A stretch of 64,000 bases of DNA from a bacterium. GTDB taxonomy: Bacteria > Myxococcota_A > Bradymonadia > UBA7976 > UBA1532. This document shows, piece by piece, positions 42,875 through 50,432 of the stretch; the stretch's first letter is position 1, and every line of letters begins with the position of its first letter. Below the pieces are notes generated by a model. The model did not search any database and was not told the DNA's origin. It saw only the letters and a program-made list of their open reading frames with translations. Location of the stretch: NCBI GenBank assembly GCA_030427205.1, contig JAUHXC010000016.1, forward strand, positions 62,001 through 126,000, given 5' to 3'. The position numbers and the translations under genes were made by a program.

Positions 42875-44767
42875 CTACCAGCCCGTGCCGAACTGCTGCA
42901 GCAGCAGGTCGACGTCGCGGTCGTCCACCGCGCCGTCGTCGTCCAGATCGAAGCGCTCGGCCCAATCGGGCTCGTAGTCGGCGCCGACGACGCCCTCGCG
43001 CACGAAGCGCAGCCCGTTGGCCGCCTGCAGATCGAGCAGATCCATGCCGTCGACGACCCCGTCGAGGTTGACGTCGCCCGCCGGATCGCTGCGCACCCGC
43101 CGAAAGAAGGTCAGATCGGGATCGACCTCGATCCACTGCGCGCCCTGCAGGTCGATCTCGAAGTCGCCGCCGCCGAGGTCGACGAGCACGTCGCGGGTCT
43201 CGCCGTCGGCGTCGTGCAGGCGCAGCGGCACCGGCCCCGAGAACGGGCCGAAGCGCCCCGGCTGCTGCGCGATCTGCACGGTGACCGGCGCCCGCTCGGT
43301 GCGGCCGCGCGTGGTGCGCACCCGCAGGTCGACGACGCCCGCGCCGTAGATGTACTGGTCGAAGAAGCCCGTCAGATCCTGCCCCAGCGCCTCGATGAGG
43401 TAGGCCTCGAACTCCTCGGTGATCACCAGCTGCCCCGCGAAGCGGTTGATCCAGCCGCGAAACGCGCCGTCCCAGCGGTCGCTGCCCACCCGAAAGCGCA
43501 GCGCGTGCAGCGCCGCGCTGCCCTTCTGGTAGACCAGCTCGAAGTAGCGCGGGTGGGCCGAGACCCCATCGCCCCACAGCGGCCGGTCCTCGCCCGGCGC
43601 GACCCCGTGTACATAGGCCCAGAAGTTGCGCCGGGCGTGGTCGCGGGTGCCGGTGGCCTGCTCGCTCATGCGGGTCGCGGCGTATTCGGCGAAGGCCTCG
43701 CTCATCCACGCCTCGCCGTTGTCGACGACGCCGAGCAGGTTGAAGAAGTACTGGTGCCCGATCTCGTGGCTGGTCACCTCGCGCACCACCGCGGCGAACT
43801 CGGGCTCGCCGGGCGGCAGCTGCCAGAAGACATCGGGCAGCAGGATGTTCGCCTGCGGGCCGATACCGGCGCCGGCGGAGGCGTCGATCGCCGCCATGCC
43901 CAGCCGGGTGAACGGGTAGCGGCCGAAGAGCGCGCCGTAGAGGGCCACGCTGTCGCGGCCGATCTCCAGCAGCCCCGCCGCGGCCTCGGGCAGCCCGCCC
44001 GCGCTCGGCGAGAACAGCTCGACGATGCCCTCGGCCGCGCGGGTATAGGGCCCGACCGCGAACGAGGGCAGGATCGTCGGCCGCTCGGTGACGAAGGTCG
44101 CCTGCCGGCGGCCGTTCTCGGTGCGCTCCGGGCCCAGGCGGACGCCGGTGCCGGTCGGCGTGAGGGCCTGCGGCGTCGACAGCTCGAGCCGCGCCCGGAA
44201 GCGATCGTCGACGGGATACTCGAGGCTCATCGGATACCAGGCCGCGTCCGCCAGGTGTAGGAACTGCTCGGCCGAGCAGCCCGGCGGGCTGTCGCAGACG
44301 AAGTCGAACGCCGCCTCGATGACATAGGTCCGGGTGGCGCCGGCGGGGATGCGCCGAGGCAGGAAGACCGCCAGCTCGCCGGTCTCGGGGCTGTGGGCGA
44401 ACTCCAGCTCGTCGCCGCCCAGCTCGCGGATCGACAGCGGCGTATAGAACGCCGCCAGCAGCGGGAAGCCGTCGACGATCGGCTGCTGCGCCTCGAAGGT
44501 CACGTCGTAGGTGACCGTGTCGGGCAGGGCGATGTCGGGGCCGAAGTCGAGGGCGATGCCCACCTCGATCAGATCAAAGACGCCGACGGTGTCCGCCCGG
44601 CGGCGCGCGTCGTCGTCGCTCGGGCCGACGGCGAGCGGCAGCGCGTGCTGCAAGAGGCCGCGCTTGAACGCACCGGGCGCCTCGTCCTGAGCGAATGCGC
44701 GCGGCGCGAGCAGCGCGAGCAGCGCCACGACGGCGGTCAGGGCCGAGGCGGCCCGGCGGGATGCCAT
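42875..44767 (-). CDS. Secreted M1-family zinc metallopeptidase with C-terminal dockerin
   Basis: 630 residues from ATG 44767. Signal peptide ASALTAVVALLALLAPRAFA is cleaved near 25. A beta N-domain is followed by the gluzincin catalytic domain with HEIGH (H334, E335, H338) and E357 (HExxH-x18-E), so zinc aminopeptidase-type activity is expected. The last about 65 residues are a dockerin-like module with two calcium-loop repeats: DVNLDGVVDGMDLLDLQ and DLDDDGAVDDRDVDLLLQQ. The directly upstream gene encodes a lipoprotein with a cohesin-like domain, suggesting non-covalent tethering to the surface. Several in-frame ATGs precede 44767 (for example 44797), and no ribosome site distinguishes them; 44767 is chosen because it starts the signal peptide. 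Confidence 0.88.
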   Translation of the reverse strand: MASRRAASALTAVVALLALLAPRAFAQDEAPGAFKRGLLQHALPLAVGPSDDDARRRADTVGVFDLIEVGIALDFGPDIALPDTVTYDVTFEAQQPIVDGFPLLAAFYTPLSIRELGGDELEFAHSPETGELAVFLPRRIPAGATRTYVIEAAFDFVCDSPPGCSAEQFLHLADAAWYPMSLEYPVDDRFRARLELSTPQALTPTGTGVRLGPERTENGRRQATFVTERPTILPSFAVGPYTRAAEGIVELFSPSAGGLPEAAAGLLEIGRDSVALYGALFGRYPFTRLGMAAIDASAGAGIGPQANILLPDVFWQLPPGEPEFAAVVREVTSHEIGHQYFFNLLGVVDNGEAWMSEAFAEYAATRMSEQATGTRDHARRNFWAYVHGVAPGEDRPLWGDGVSAHPRYFELVYQKGSAALHALRFRVGSDRWDGAFRGWINRFAGQLVITEEFEAYLIEALGQDLTGFFDQYIYGAGVVDLRVRTTRGRTERAPVTVQIAQQPGRFGPFSGPVPLRLHDADGETRDVLVDLGGGDFEIDLQGAQWIEVDPDLTFFRRVRSDPAGDVNLDGVVDGMDLLDLQAANGLRFVREGVVGADYEPDWAERFDLDDDGAVDDRDVDLLLQQFGTGW

Positions 44768-44803
44768 CGTGCCATCGAGAGAGTGATTGCATGGCATATG
44801 GGT

Positions 44804-44863
44804 GTCATCACGGTGCCATGCGGATGCCATTTTGAAGCCATGGGTATGCCATCGGGATGCCAT
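44804..44863. repeat. 11-bp periodic GCCAT array in the peptidase leader
   Basis: G(C/T)CAT cores start at 44804, 44815, 44826, 44837, 44848 and 44859, an exact 11-bp period, with further copies at 44763 and 44771. The array occupies most of the 128-bp space between the cohesin-like lipoprotein and the peptidase gene. Read in the direction of transcription it gives ATG(G)C every 11 bases, so ATGs rotate through all three frames. Confidence 0.75.
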
Positions 44864-44895
44864 GCCCGCCCGCCGGGCTCGGTGCACATGAGGTC

Positions 44896-45783
44896 TCATC
44901 GGCGCCTCACCCGGACGCCGCCGCCGGCGAAGTCGACGCCCGGGATCGGGCGGTTGGCCACGTCCCGGGCGGTGCGGTTGCGGGCCGGCACGTCGATGCG
45001 CCCCTCGCCCGGGCCGACCAGATCGAAGGTGAGCACCACCGGCTCGGCGCCGCGATCCATCAGTCGACCGATGGCCAGCCGGCCGGGTCCGATCTCGGAC
45101 GCGACCAGGCGCCGGGTGCCGGCCGGCCGCGACGAGGTAAAACGCAGCAGCCCGCGGTCGTAGGCCAGATGCAGCGCGATGCCGCGGATCGGGCGGTCGG
45201 GCACCGCGACCTCGAGCACCAGCCGGCCGGCGGGCGCGTCCCGGGCGATCAGCCGCACGGCGCCGTCGCCCGCCGGATCGGGGTCGAACTCGGCGACGAG
45301 CCCCCCGCCCATGTCGCGCCCCACGTCGACGCCCGGCCCCCGATCGCGGGGGCGGCCCGCGTCGGCCCGGCCGCTGTCGAAGCCCGGCGGGAAGACCCGG
45401 GGTCCGGCGCCGATCGGCGGGTTGTCGCCGCCGATCTCGATGGGGAACTCGGGGCTCGGTCGCCCGTCGGCGACCACCACCAGCCACGACGGGCCCGAGG
45501 GCAGATCGGGCGGCAGCTCGACCTCGATGTGATCCGGCGTGCGCACGCGCTCGATGACCGGCCGCCCGCCGATCGCGACGTGGCCCGCCTCGCCGAAGTT
45601 GACCCCGTCGATGCGCAGCGGCGCCCCGGGCAGCGCCGGCGCGGGCCGGGCGCGGGTGATGGTGGGTCCGTCGGTGCCCTCGATGCAGCCCGAGAGCGAC
45701 AGGGTGGCGAGCGCGCAGAGCGCCCACAGATACAGCGCCCACAGATACAGGGGCGGGGTGCGGTGCGTGGTGGTCGGTCGCAT
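44896..45783 (-). CDS. Lipoprotein with IPT/TIG and cohesin-like domains
   Basis: 295 residues from ATG 45783. The lipobox SLSGC gives Cys33. The signal peptide contains a tandem LYLWALYLWAL. An IPT/TIG Ig-like domain follows (about 40-115, PTITRARPAPALPGAPLRIDGVNFG). After a polar linker, about 155-285 resembles a cohesin or related beta-sandwich: GRLVLEVAVPDRPIRGIALHLAYDRGLLRFTSS, GRLAIGRLMDRG, PVVLTFDLVGPGEGRIDV. Cohesins bind dockerins, and the next gene encodes a dockerin-tailed peptidase. Pairing is inferred from adjacency and fold likeness and is not proven. The gene reads divergently from ADP-ribosylglycohydrolase. Confidence 0.75.
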   Translation of the reverse strand: MRPTTTHRTPPLYLWALYLWALCALATLSLSGCIEGTDGPTITRARPAPALPGAPLRIDGVNFGEAGHVAIGGRPVIERVRTPDHIEVELPPDLPSGPSWLVVVADGRPSPEFPIEIGGDNPPIGAGPRVFPPGFDSGRADAGRPRDRGPGVDVGRDMGGGLVAEFDPDPAGDGAVRLIARDAPAGRLVLEVAVPDRPIRGIALHLAYDRGLLRFTSSRPAGTRRLVASEIGPGRLAIGRLMDRGAEPVVLTFDLVGPGEGRIDVPARNRTARDVANRPIPGVDFAGGGVRVRRR

Positions 45784-45791
45784 GTCGATGC

Positions 45792-45797
45792 ACTGTA
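45792..45797 (-). promoter_or_regulatory. -10-like TACAGT for the cohesin-like lipoprotein
   Basis: Minus-strand TACAGT is followed by eight bases and then ATG 45783, with no ribosome site in between (GCATCGAC). This is the same arrangement as at 57940. It presumably drives the lipoprotein-peptidase pair. Confidence 0.35.
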
Positions 45798-45926
45798 CGG
45801 GAGGCACCACTTCGGATCACCCCCGTCGCCGGCCCGGGCCCGGCCGCGCGCGGCCTCCGCGCCGTCGCCGACCGTTGCGTCGCCGCGATCGCTGCTGCAC
45901 AGTCGGCCCGCAACCGAGGAGCCGCC

Positions 45927-47063
45927 ATGCCCGCGCCGACCACCGCCGACCGCATCCGGGGATCTCTGCTCGGCCTCGCCTGGGGCGACGCCTTCGGCTG
46001 TCCGATGGAGGGCTGGCGGGCCGGGCGCATCGCCGACTTCTTCGGCGACTGCCGCGGGCTGATCGACGCTTGGCCCGGCGCCGCCCGCGGCCTGCCGCCC
46101 CGCGATCGCCGGCGCCTGCGGCCCATCGGCCTGCACTCCGACGATACCCAGCAGGCCATCGCCCTCGTCGGGTGCTGCCTCGAAGGCTTCTCCCCCGAAC
46201 GCTGGGGCGAGTGGCTGGTCGAGGGCTTCGCGGCGGGGGCGTGGCGCGGCTTCGGGCGCAACTTCGTCGGCGCGGTGCACCGGCTGCGCAAGGGCGGCGC
46301 GCCGGGCGCCGCCGGCAGCCCCTCGGCGGGCATGGGCGCGGCGATGCGTATCGGGCCGCTCGGCGCGCTGCTCGACGGCGAGACGCTGCGGGAGACCGTC
46401 TTCGCCGCGAGCCTGATGACCCACGGCGATATCCGGGCGGCGGCGATCGCGTTCGCGGTGGCCCGCACGGTCCGCGCGCTGATCGATGGCCGTGAACCCG
46501 GCGTCATCCGCGCGGCCCTGCCCGAGCTCGTCGCGGGCGCCGAAGAGATCTGGCTGGCGCCCCGCGAAGGCTGGACCCATGACATCTCGGCGGGCCACCA
46601 GGTGAGCCGCGGACTCGCCGCGCTGCTCGCCGGCGGCATCGACGATCCGGCGGCGCTGCGGGCGAACATCGCCAAGGTCGCCCGGCCGCACCTCGCCGAC
46701 GGCTTCACCCAGGCCCATCCGAATCAGGGCTTCGCGCTGCTCGGCGGCGCCCACGGTCTGTTGATGGCGCTGCGCGACGACGCCGTTCCCGGCGAGACGC
46801 TGGCCGAGATCGTGCGCCAGGGCTATGACACCGACACCGTCGCGGCCATCGCCGGCGCGGTGCTCGGCGCCCGCTTCGGCACCGATTGGATCCCCACCGC
46901 GCGCCTGCTCGACGGCCCGCGCCTCGACGCGTGGGCCGACGCCCTCATCAGCCGCGAGGCCCCCGAAGACCGGGCGGCGTTCTTCGCCGCCGAGGCGGCC
47001 CACACCGCCGCCGAGAAGCGCTTCGCCGCCGAGTGGGTGCCCGAGCGGCGCACGGGCCGCTGA
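45927..47063 (+). CDS. ADP-ribosylglycohydrolase family protein
   Basis: 378 residues. ATG follows AACCGAGGAGCCGCC. The all-helical di-magnesium hydrolase fold is indicated by GSLLGLAWGDAFGCPMEG near 10-28, the acidic HSDDTQQ near 73-79, SAGMGAAMRIGPLG (about 133-146), MTHGD (about 165) and GYDTDTVAAIAGAVLGARFG (about 298-317). Members remove ADP-ribose from proteins or small molecules, or reverse DraG-type modification. The second aspartate pair is in the GYDTDT motif as expected. No ADP-ribosyltransferase is nearby, so its partner is unknown. It is an isolated gene, convergent with the SRPBCC gene. Confidence 0.93.
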   Translation: MPAPTTADRIRGSLLGLAWGDAFGCPMEGWRAGRIADFFGDCRGLIDAWPGAARGLPPRDRRRLRPIGLHSDDTQQAIALVGCCLEGFSPERWGEWLVEGFAAGAWRGFGRNFVGAVHRLRKGGAPGAAGSPSAGMGAAMRIGPLGALLDGETLRETVFAASLMTHGDIRAAAIAFAVARTVRALIDGREPGVIRAALPELVAGAEEIWLAPREGWTHDISAGHQVSRGLAALLAGGIDDPAALRANIAKVARPHLADGFTQAHPNQGFALLGGAHGLLMALRDDAVPGETLAEIVRQGYDTDTVAAIAGAVLGARFGTDWIPTARLLDGPRLDAWADALISREAPEDRAAFFAAEAAHTAAEKRFAAEWVPERRTGR

Positions 47064-47085
47064 CCGCGCTGTTCTGCCGCGTCGG

Positions 47086-47649
47086 CTACTGCGCGCTGAC
47101 GACCCGCTTCAGCCCGACGAGGCCCGCGTCCAGATCGGGCCCGATGATGCCGTCCATCAACAGGCCCAGGTAGTTGCCGATGGGCCGGAAGGTCGTCTCG
47201 CCCGCGATGCGCCACGTCACCCGGGTCGCGCCGCCGTCGGTGGGCTCGAGCAGGATCGCGCCCGTCGGCCGGACGCCGCCCGCGCGGAACTCGAGCACCA
47301 TGTCGACCCGCGTCGGCGCGACCGCGGTCATCTCGATGCGGCCGCGGCCCAGGTCGGGGCCGTCCCAGGTGAACGTCTGGCCCGCGCCCGCCTCGCCGTG
47401 ATGGGCGAACTTCGCCTCGTCGTCCCGCCGGGCCCACGGCTGCCACGCCGTCCAGCGGGCGAAGTCGGCCACATGGGGCTGGATGCGCGCCGGCGGGGCT
47501 TCGATGATCACCGATCGCTCGACGGTGTAGCGATCGGGCAGGGCGAAGCCGATGGCGATGAGGATGACGGTGAAGGCCCCCAACAGGATCAAGACCTTGG
47601 GGACCAGCCCGCGGGGGATGCGGGGGCGCGGGTCGCTGGCGTCGGGCAT
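47086..47649 (-). CDS. Membrane-anchored SRPBCC (polyketide cyclase-like) protein
   Basis: 187 residues. ATG 47649 follows GAGGAGCCCG. A single N-terminal membrane helix (LVPKVLILLGAFTVILIAIGFAL, about 15-37) anchors an about 145-residue START/SRPBCC helix-grip domain (YTVERSVIIEAPPARIQPHVADFARWTAWQPWARRD, ending LGLLMDGIIGPDLDAGLVGLKRVV). The fold binds hydrophobic ligands. With YxxxRSV at its start and ..GPDxxxGLxxLK near its end, it matches a common uncharacterised family of polyketide cyclase/dehydrase-like proteins. Catalysis is doubtful; ligand binding or transport is more likely. Confidence 0.85.
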   Translation of the reverse strand: MPDASDPRPRIPRGLVPKVLILLGAFTVILIAIGFALPDRYTVERSVIIEAPPARIQPHVADFARWTAWQPWARRDDEAKFAHHGEAGAGQTFTWDGPDLGRGRIEMTAVAPTRVDMVLEFRAGGVRPTGAILLEPTDGGATRVTWRIAGETTFRPIGNYLGLLMDGIIGPDLDAGLVGLKRVVSAQ

Positions 47650-47792
47650 CGGGCTCCTCGGCGGTCGTATGCGCTCGGCGTCGGAGGGTAGATCGAGCGC
47701 GTACGCGGTGCCAGCGCTTCGGCCGACGGCGGCGCTTGAACGGCTCGGGCGGGTTGGGCACTCTGCGCCTCTCGACCTGTGAGGAGATTTGC

Positions 47793-50411
47793 ATGTTCCC
47801 GAGCCGATGCATGGTCTGGGCCCTGGTGGCGACGCTCTCGGGCGCGCTGTTCGGCTGCGACGACGACGCCGATGGGGCCGCGCCCGACGCGCTCACCGAC
47901 GGCGCGGTCGACATGCCCGTCGATCCGGGCCCCGACGCCGCCGTCGACATGGCCGGCGAGCCCGCGGGCGACGCCGAGGTCGCCGACGCCGCGCCCGACG
48001 CCGCGCCGAGCCCGACCGTCGAGCCCTACGCCGCCCTGGCCGAGCCGGTGGAGATCATCATCGACGGCGAGGGGCTGGCCCACATCTACGCCCAAAACGA
48101 CCTCGATCTCTTCTTCGCCGCCGGCTATCAGCAGGCGGTCGACCGGCTCTTCGCCATCGACATGGCCCGGCGGCAGGCGGTGGGCACCCGGGCCGAGGTG
48201 CTCGGCGCCGCGGTCCGCAGCGGCGACCTGCAGGCCCGGGTCATCGGCTTCCGCCGGCTCGCCGAGGCGTCGCTCGGTCTGTTGATCGCCGAGGCGCCGG
48301 ACGAGGCGCGCTTCTTCGCCGCGTTCGCCGGCGGCCTCAACCGCCGGGTCGCCGAGATCGCCGCCGGCGAGGCCCCGGCGCCGCCCGAGTTCGCCGCGCT
48401 GGGCTTCGAGCCGACGCCGTTCGAACCCGTCGAGCTGCTCGCCATCGGCGTGCGCATCACCTTCGGCTTCTCGTCGACCCTCGAGTTCGACCTGCTCTAC
48501 ACGCTCATGCAGCGCCTCGCGCCGGGCGCCGCCGAGCTGCGCGTCTTCGAGCCGGTGGGCGACGCCTTCGTGATGGGCATCCCCGACGAGATCGACGGCG
48601 CGGCGCCCGAGCCGCGCGGCGTGCAGAAGCAGGGCTTCGCCGAGGGCGCGCCGCTCGACCCGCGGGCGCTCGATCCGGCGGCTATCGGCGCCGTGCGGCG
48701 TTTCCTGCGCCGCTGGCGGACCGATCTCGACCAGGGCGAGGGCTCGAACTTCTGGGTCATCGCCGGCGAACACACCGACGACGGGCGACCCATCCTGGCC
48801 AATGACTCCCACGCGACCTTCCTCGACCCCAACGTCATGTATCCGGTGCACCTCAACTCGGCGGACGCCGGCGGCACCTGGGACGCCGTCGGCATGGCCT
48901 TTACCGGCGTGCCCGGGGTTCAGGTGGGCCACAACCGGCGGGTGGCCTGGGGCGCGACGACGCACTTCGCCGACATGCTCGACCTGTGGGACGTCGACAT
49001 CCGCGACGGCGTCGCGCAGGTGGGCGGCGAGGCGGTCGCGGTCGATACGCGGGTCGAGACCTTCGCGGTGCGCCAGCCGGACGGCAGCCTCGTCGACGAG
49101 TCGGTGACAGTGCGCTTCGTGCCCGGCCTGGGGCTGGTGCTGCCCCCCGAGATGCTCGACGGCATCCCGGTGGGCCTCGTCGTGCAGGGCGAGCTGGTCA
49201 TCGGCTGGCCCGGCTTCGAAGAGCCGACCCTCGACGCGCTGTCCTACTTCGACATGGCCCGGGCCGACGACGTCGACGCCTGGGTCGACGCGGTGCGGCT
49301 GCAGGCGGTGGGCATGCAGAACTGGATGGCCGCCGACGCCGAGGGCATCCGCTATCAGACCGCGGGGCGGGTGCCCGATCGCGGGCCGATCGAGGGCCGA
49401 CCGACGGCCAACCGGGTCATGGACGCCGACGACCCGAGCACGCTGTGGACCGGTGGCTTCTTCGACCTCGACGCGCTGCCGGCGCTGCGCGATACCGCCT
49501 ACCTCTACAGCGCCAATAACGACCCGTGGGGCCACACCGCCGACAACGACCCGCTCGACGACCCGTTCTACTACGGCAGCTTCTACTCGCCCGGCTTCCG
49601 GGCGGCCTATCTCAAGCGGCTGATCCCCGAGATCCTCGCCGAGGGCCCGATGACCCGGGCGCGCTCGCAGGAGATGCAGCTCGACGTCTTCAGCCCGTGG
49701 GCCGACGAGTTCATCCCGTGGCTGACCGAGGCGGTGGCGGCCATCGACGGCGACCCCGAGCTGGTCGACTTCGTCGGCCGCGACGATCTGCGCGCCGCCG
49801 CCGAGCGCCTGCAGGTCTGGGATCGGCGGATGACCCTCGACTCGACCGACGCCACGCTCTTCCGGCTGTGGGGCGAGTACGTCGGCCGCCGGCTGCTCGC
49901 CGACGATCTGGGCTTGCTGTTCGGCGCCATCGCCGAGGAGGAGCCGGTCTACATCGCCAAGTTCGCCACCACGACCCTGCGCTACGACATCGCCTCGCTC
50001 ATCGACATGCCGCGGCATGCCTTCCTGCTGTCGACCTTCGACGAGGCCCTGGGCACATTCGAAGCCCGCGGCGAGCCCGCCTGGCGCGAGATGCATCGGG
50101 CGGTCCTGCGCGCGCCCGACGGCAGCCAGCGCATGCTCGCGACCCCCGGCGGCGACAGCGCGCTCAACGTGGCCCAGAGCCTGTGCTGGGGCGAGGACGA
50201 CGTCGCCGAGCACTGCCTCAGCGGGCAGGGCGCGGTCTACCGCTTCGTGACCGGCTTCGCCGCGGACGGCACCCCCGAGTCCGACTTCGCCTGCCCGGCG
50301 TGCCTGCCCGACAGCGATCAGCGGTGGATCGACGGCGAGTTCCGGCGGTTGCCCTTCCGGCGGGCCGACGTCGACGCGGCCGCCGCCGAGGTGCGCACGC
50401 TCATGCCATGA
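47793..50411 (+). CDS. Penicillin amidase-family lipoprotein (Ntn-hydrolase)
   Basis: 872 residues. ATG 47793 follows GTGAGGAG. Lipobox ALFGC gives Cys22, followed by an Asp/Ala-rich linker to about 75. The alpha subunit region runs to about 317. The autoprocessing junction reads EG-SNFW, making Ser318 the likely nucleophile after self-cleavage, as in penicillin G acylase and acyl-homoserine-lactone acylases. The beta region has VQVGHNRRVAWGATTHFADMLD. Substrate cannot be told from sequence. As a lipoprotein it should act at the cell surface or in the periplasm. Length fits the family. Ribosome site and lipobox make the start secure. It is convergent with the large Cys-rich lipoprotein. Confidence 0.93.
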   Translation: MFPSRCMVWALVATLSGALFGCDDDADGAAPDALTDGAVDMPVDPGPDAAVDMAGEPAGDAEVADAAPDAAPSPTVEPYAALAEPVEIIIDGEGLAHIYAQNDLDLFFAAGYQQAVDRLFAIDMARRQAVGTRAEVLGAAVRSGDLQARVIGFRRLAEASLGLLIAEAPDEARFFAAFAGGLNRRVAEIAAGEAPAPPEFAALGFEPTPFEPVELLAIGVRITFGFSSTLEFDLLYTLMQRLAPGAAELRVFEPVGDAFVMGIPDEIDGAAPEPRGVQKQGFAEGAPLDPRALDPAAIGAVRRFLRRWRTDLDQGEGSNFWVIAGEHTDDGRPILANDSHATFLDPNVMYPVHLNSADAGGTWDAVGMAFTGVPGVQVGHNRRVAWGATTHFADMLDLWDVDIRDGVAQVGGEAVAVDTRVETFAVRQPDGSLVDESVTVRFVPGLGLVLPPEMLDGIPVGLVVQGELVIGWPGFEEPTLDALSYFDMARADDVDAWVDAVRLQAVGMQNWMAADAEGIRYQTAGRVPDRGPIEGRPTANRVMDADDPSTLWTGGFFDLDALPALRDTAYLYSANNDPWGHTADNDPLDDPFYYGSFYSPGFRAAYLKRLIPEILAEGPMTRARSQEMQLDVFSPWADEFIPWLTEAVAAIDGDPELVDFVGRDDLRAAAERLQVWDRRMTLDSTDATLFRLWGEYVGRRLLADDLGLLFGAIAEEEPVYIAKFATTTLRYDIASLIDMPRHAFLLSTFDEALGTFEARGEPAWREMHRAVLRAPDGSQRMLATPGGDSALNVAQSLCWGEDDVAEHCLSGQGAVYRFVTGFAADGTPESDFACPACLPDSDQRWIDGEFRRLPFRRADVDAAAAEVRTLMP

Positions 50412-50432
50412 GCCGGCGGCGCGCAGGTCGCC

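Noticed and set aside
44804..44863. CRISPR or integration-site array
   Set aside because: Units are only 11 bp with 6-bp degenerate gaps; no cas, integrase or transposase gene is nearby.
44768..46708. Upstream extension of the M1 peptidase frame
   Set aside because: It would run antisense through the ADP-ribosylglycohydrolase gene and across the cohesin-like lipoprotein; the signal peptide begins at 44767.
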